Positions 63,809-64,000 of a stretch of DNA of 64,000 bases are shown one piece after another (the first letter of the stretch is position 1; every line of letters starts with the position of its first letter). The notes below the pieces were generated by a model. That model was given only the letters and a program-made list of their open reading frames with translations. It had not been told where the DNA came from and made no database searches. This DNA is from Bemisia tabaci (taxonomy: Eukaryota; Arthropoda; Insecta; Hemiptera; Aleyrodidae), in the NCBI RefSeq assembly GCF_918797505.1, contig NC_092801.1:17359731-17423730 (forward strand). The letters are read 5' to 3'. The translations under genes were made by a program, and so were the position numbers.

Positions 63809-64000
63809 AATGGAGAAGTTGCATGTGTGAGGAATTTGCGATTTGACTGTTGATTCTTATGTAAAAGTTCGCAAGAAACACGATGGTGCCACTGGTTTTC
63901 TCAGAAATCATTTCCCAAGCTCAAAAAAAGCTCTCAAGTTGAGGCCAAAATGGAGGGGATATCCCACGCTATCCTGAGAGTCCACTTCTACATCCAAATA
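63809..64000 (+). mobile_element. Family G element G8, cut by window end
   Basis: AATGGAGAAGTTGCATGTG to ACTTCTACATCC at the window edge. Whether the second arm follows cannot be seen. Confidence 0.83.

Noticed and set aside
1..64000. CRISPR array, bacterial operon or integrated phage
   Set aside because: No short regular direct repeats with unique spacers, no dense coding and no Shine-Dalgarno-spaced genes; composition and repeats are those of animal nuclear DNA.

Overview
The window looks like gene-poor nuclear DNA from an insect. The nuclear DNA is AT-rich and packed with short inverted-repeat DNA transposons. A fragment of mitochondrial nad5 near 14.9-15.1 kb reads as protein only with the invertebrate mitochondrial code (TGA as Trp, AGA as Ser). 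A hemipteran such as a whitefly is a guess, not shown. I found no open reading frame that I can defend as a host protein gene. Nearly every open frame over 60 codons lies in a repeat or has a repeat's mirror frame on the other strand.

Layout. 0.2-6.4 kb: foldback repeats, then a 4.94-kb copia-like LTR retrotransposon with apparently identical 281-bp LTRs, sitting inside a TA-type MITE. 7-12.4 kb: a 126-bp minisatellite, a cluster of hAT-type MITEs (8-bp target duplications) and a segmental duplication; one copy of the duplication is split by an 874-bp minus-strand Helitron. 12.4-23.8 kb: foldback elements, the nad5 NUMT, and several hAT-like elements. 23.8-25.9 kb: an unusual structured region with seven hairpins, all with a 7-nt loop NNGTTG(A/C) closed by a C-G pair, followed by a possible mini-exon and three tandem units that each carry a polypyrimidine-AG acceptor. 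26-40 kb: tandem and nested copies of a MITE family with 4-bp target duplications (family D), TA-type MITEs (family A), and families E, F, G, H, K, N, U, X. 40-64 kb: more of the same, with a 1.2-kb palindrome (45.3-46.6 kb), a 217-bp minisatellite built partly from family K sequence, a CpG-rich patch near 58.7-59.0 kb and a long-arm inverted repeat at 60.1-60.7 kb.

Family letters (A, B, C and so on) are local labels for sequences that recur in this window; they are not database names. Several insertions are nested, which gives relative ages. Copia is younger than MITE A1, the Helitron is younger than the B/C duplication, element U is younger than X, L and one D copy are younger than K, G2 is younger than I2, and A5 is younger than its D copy. 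Nothing suggests genes working together. The best candidate for something new is the hairpin array at 23.9-24.7 kb; the second is the row of four GC-GNA-GC mini-hairpins at the 3' end of the Helitron.
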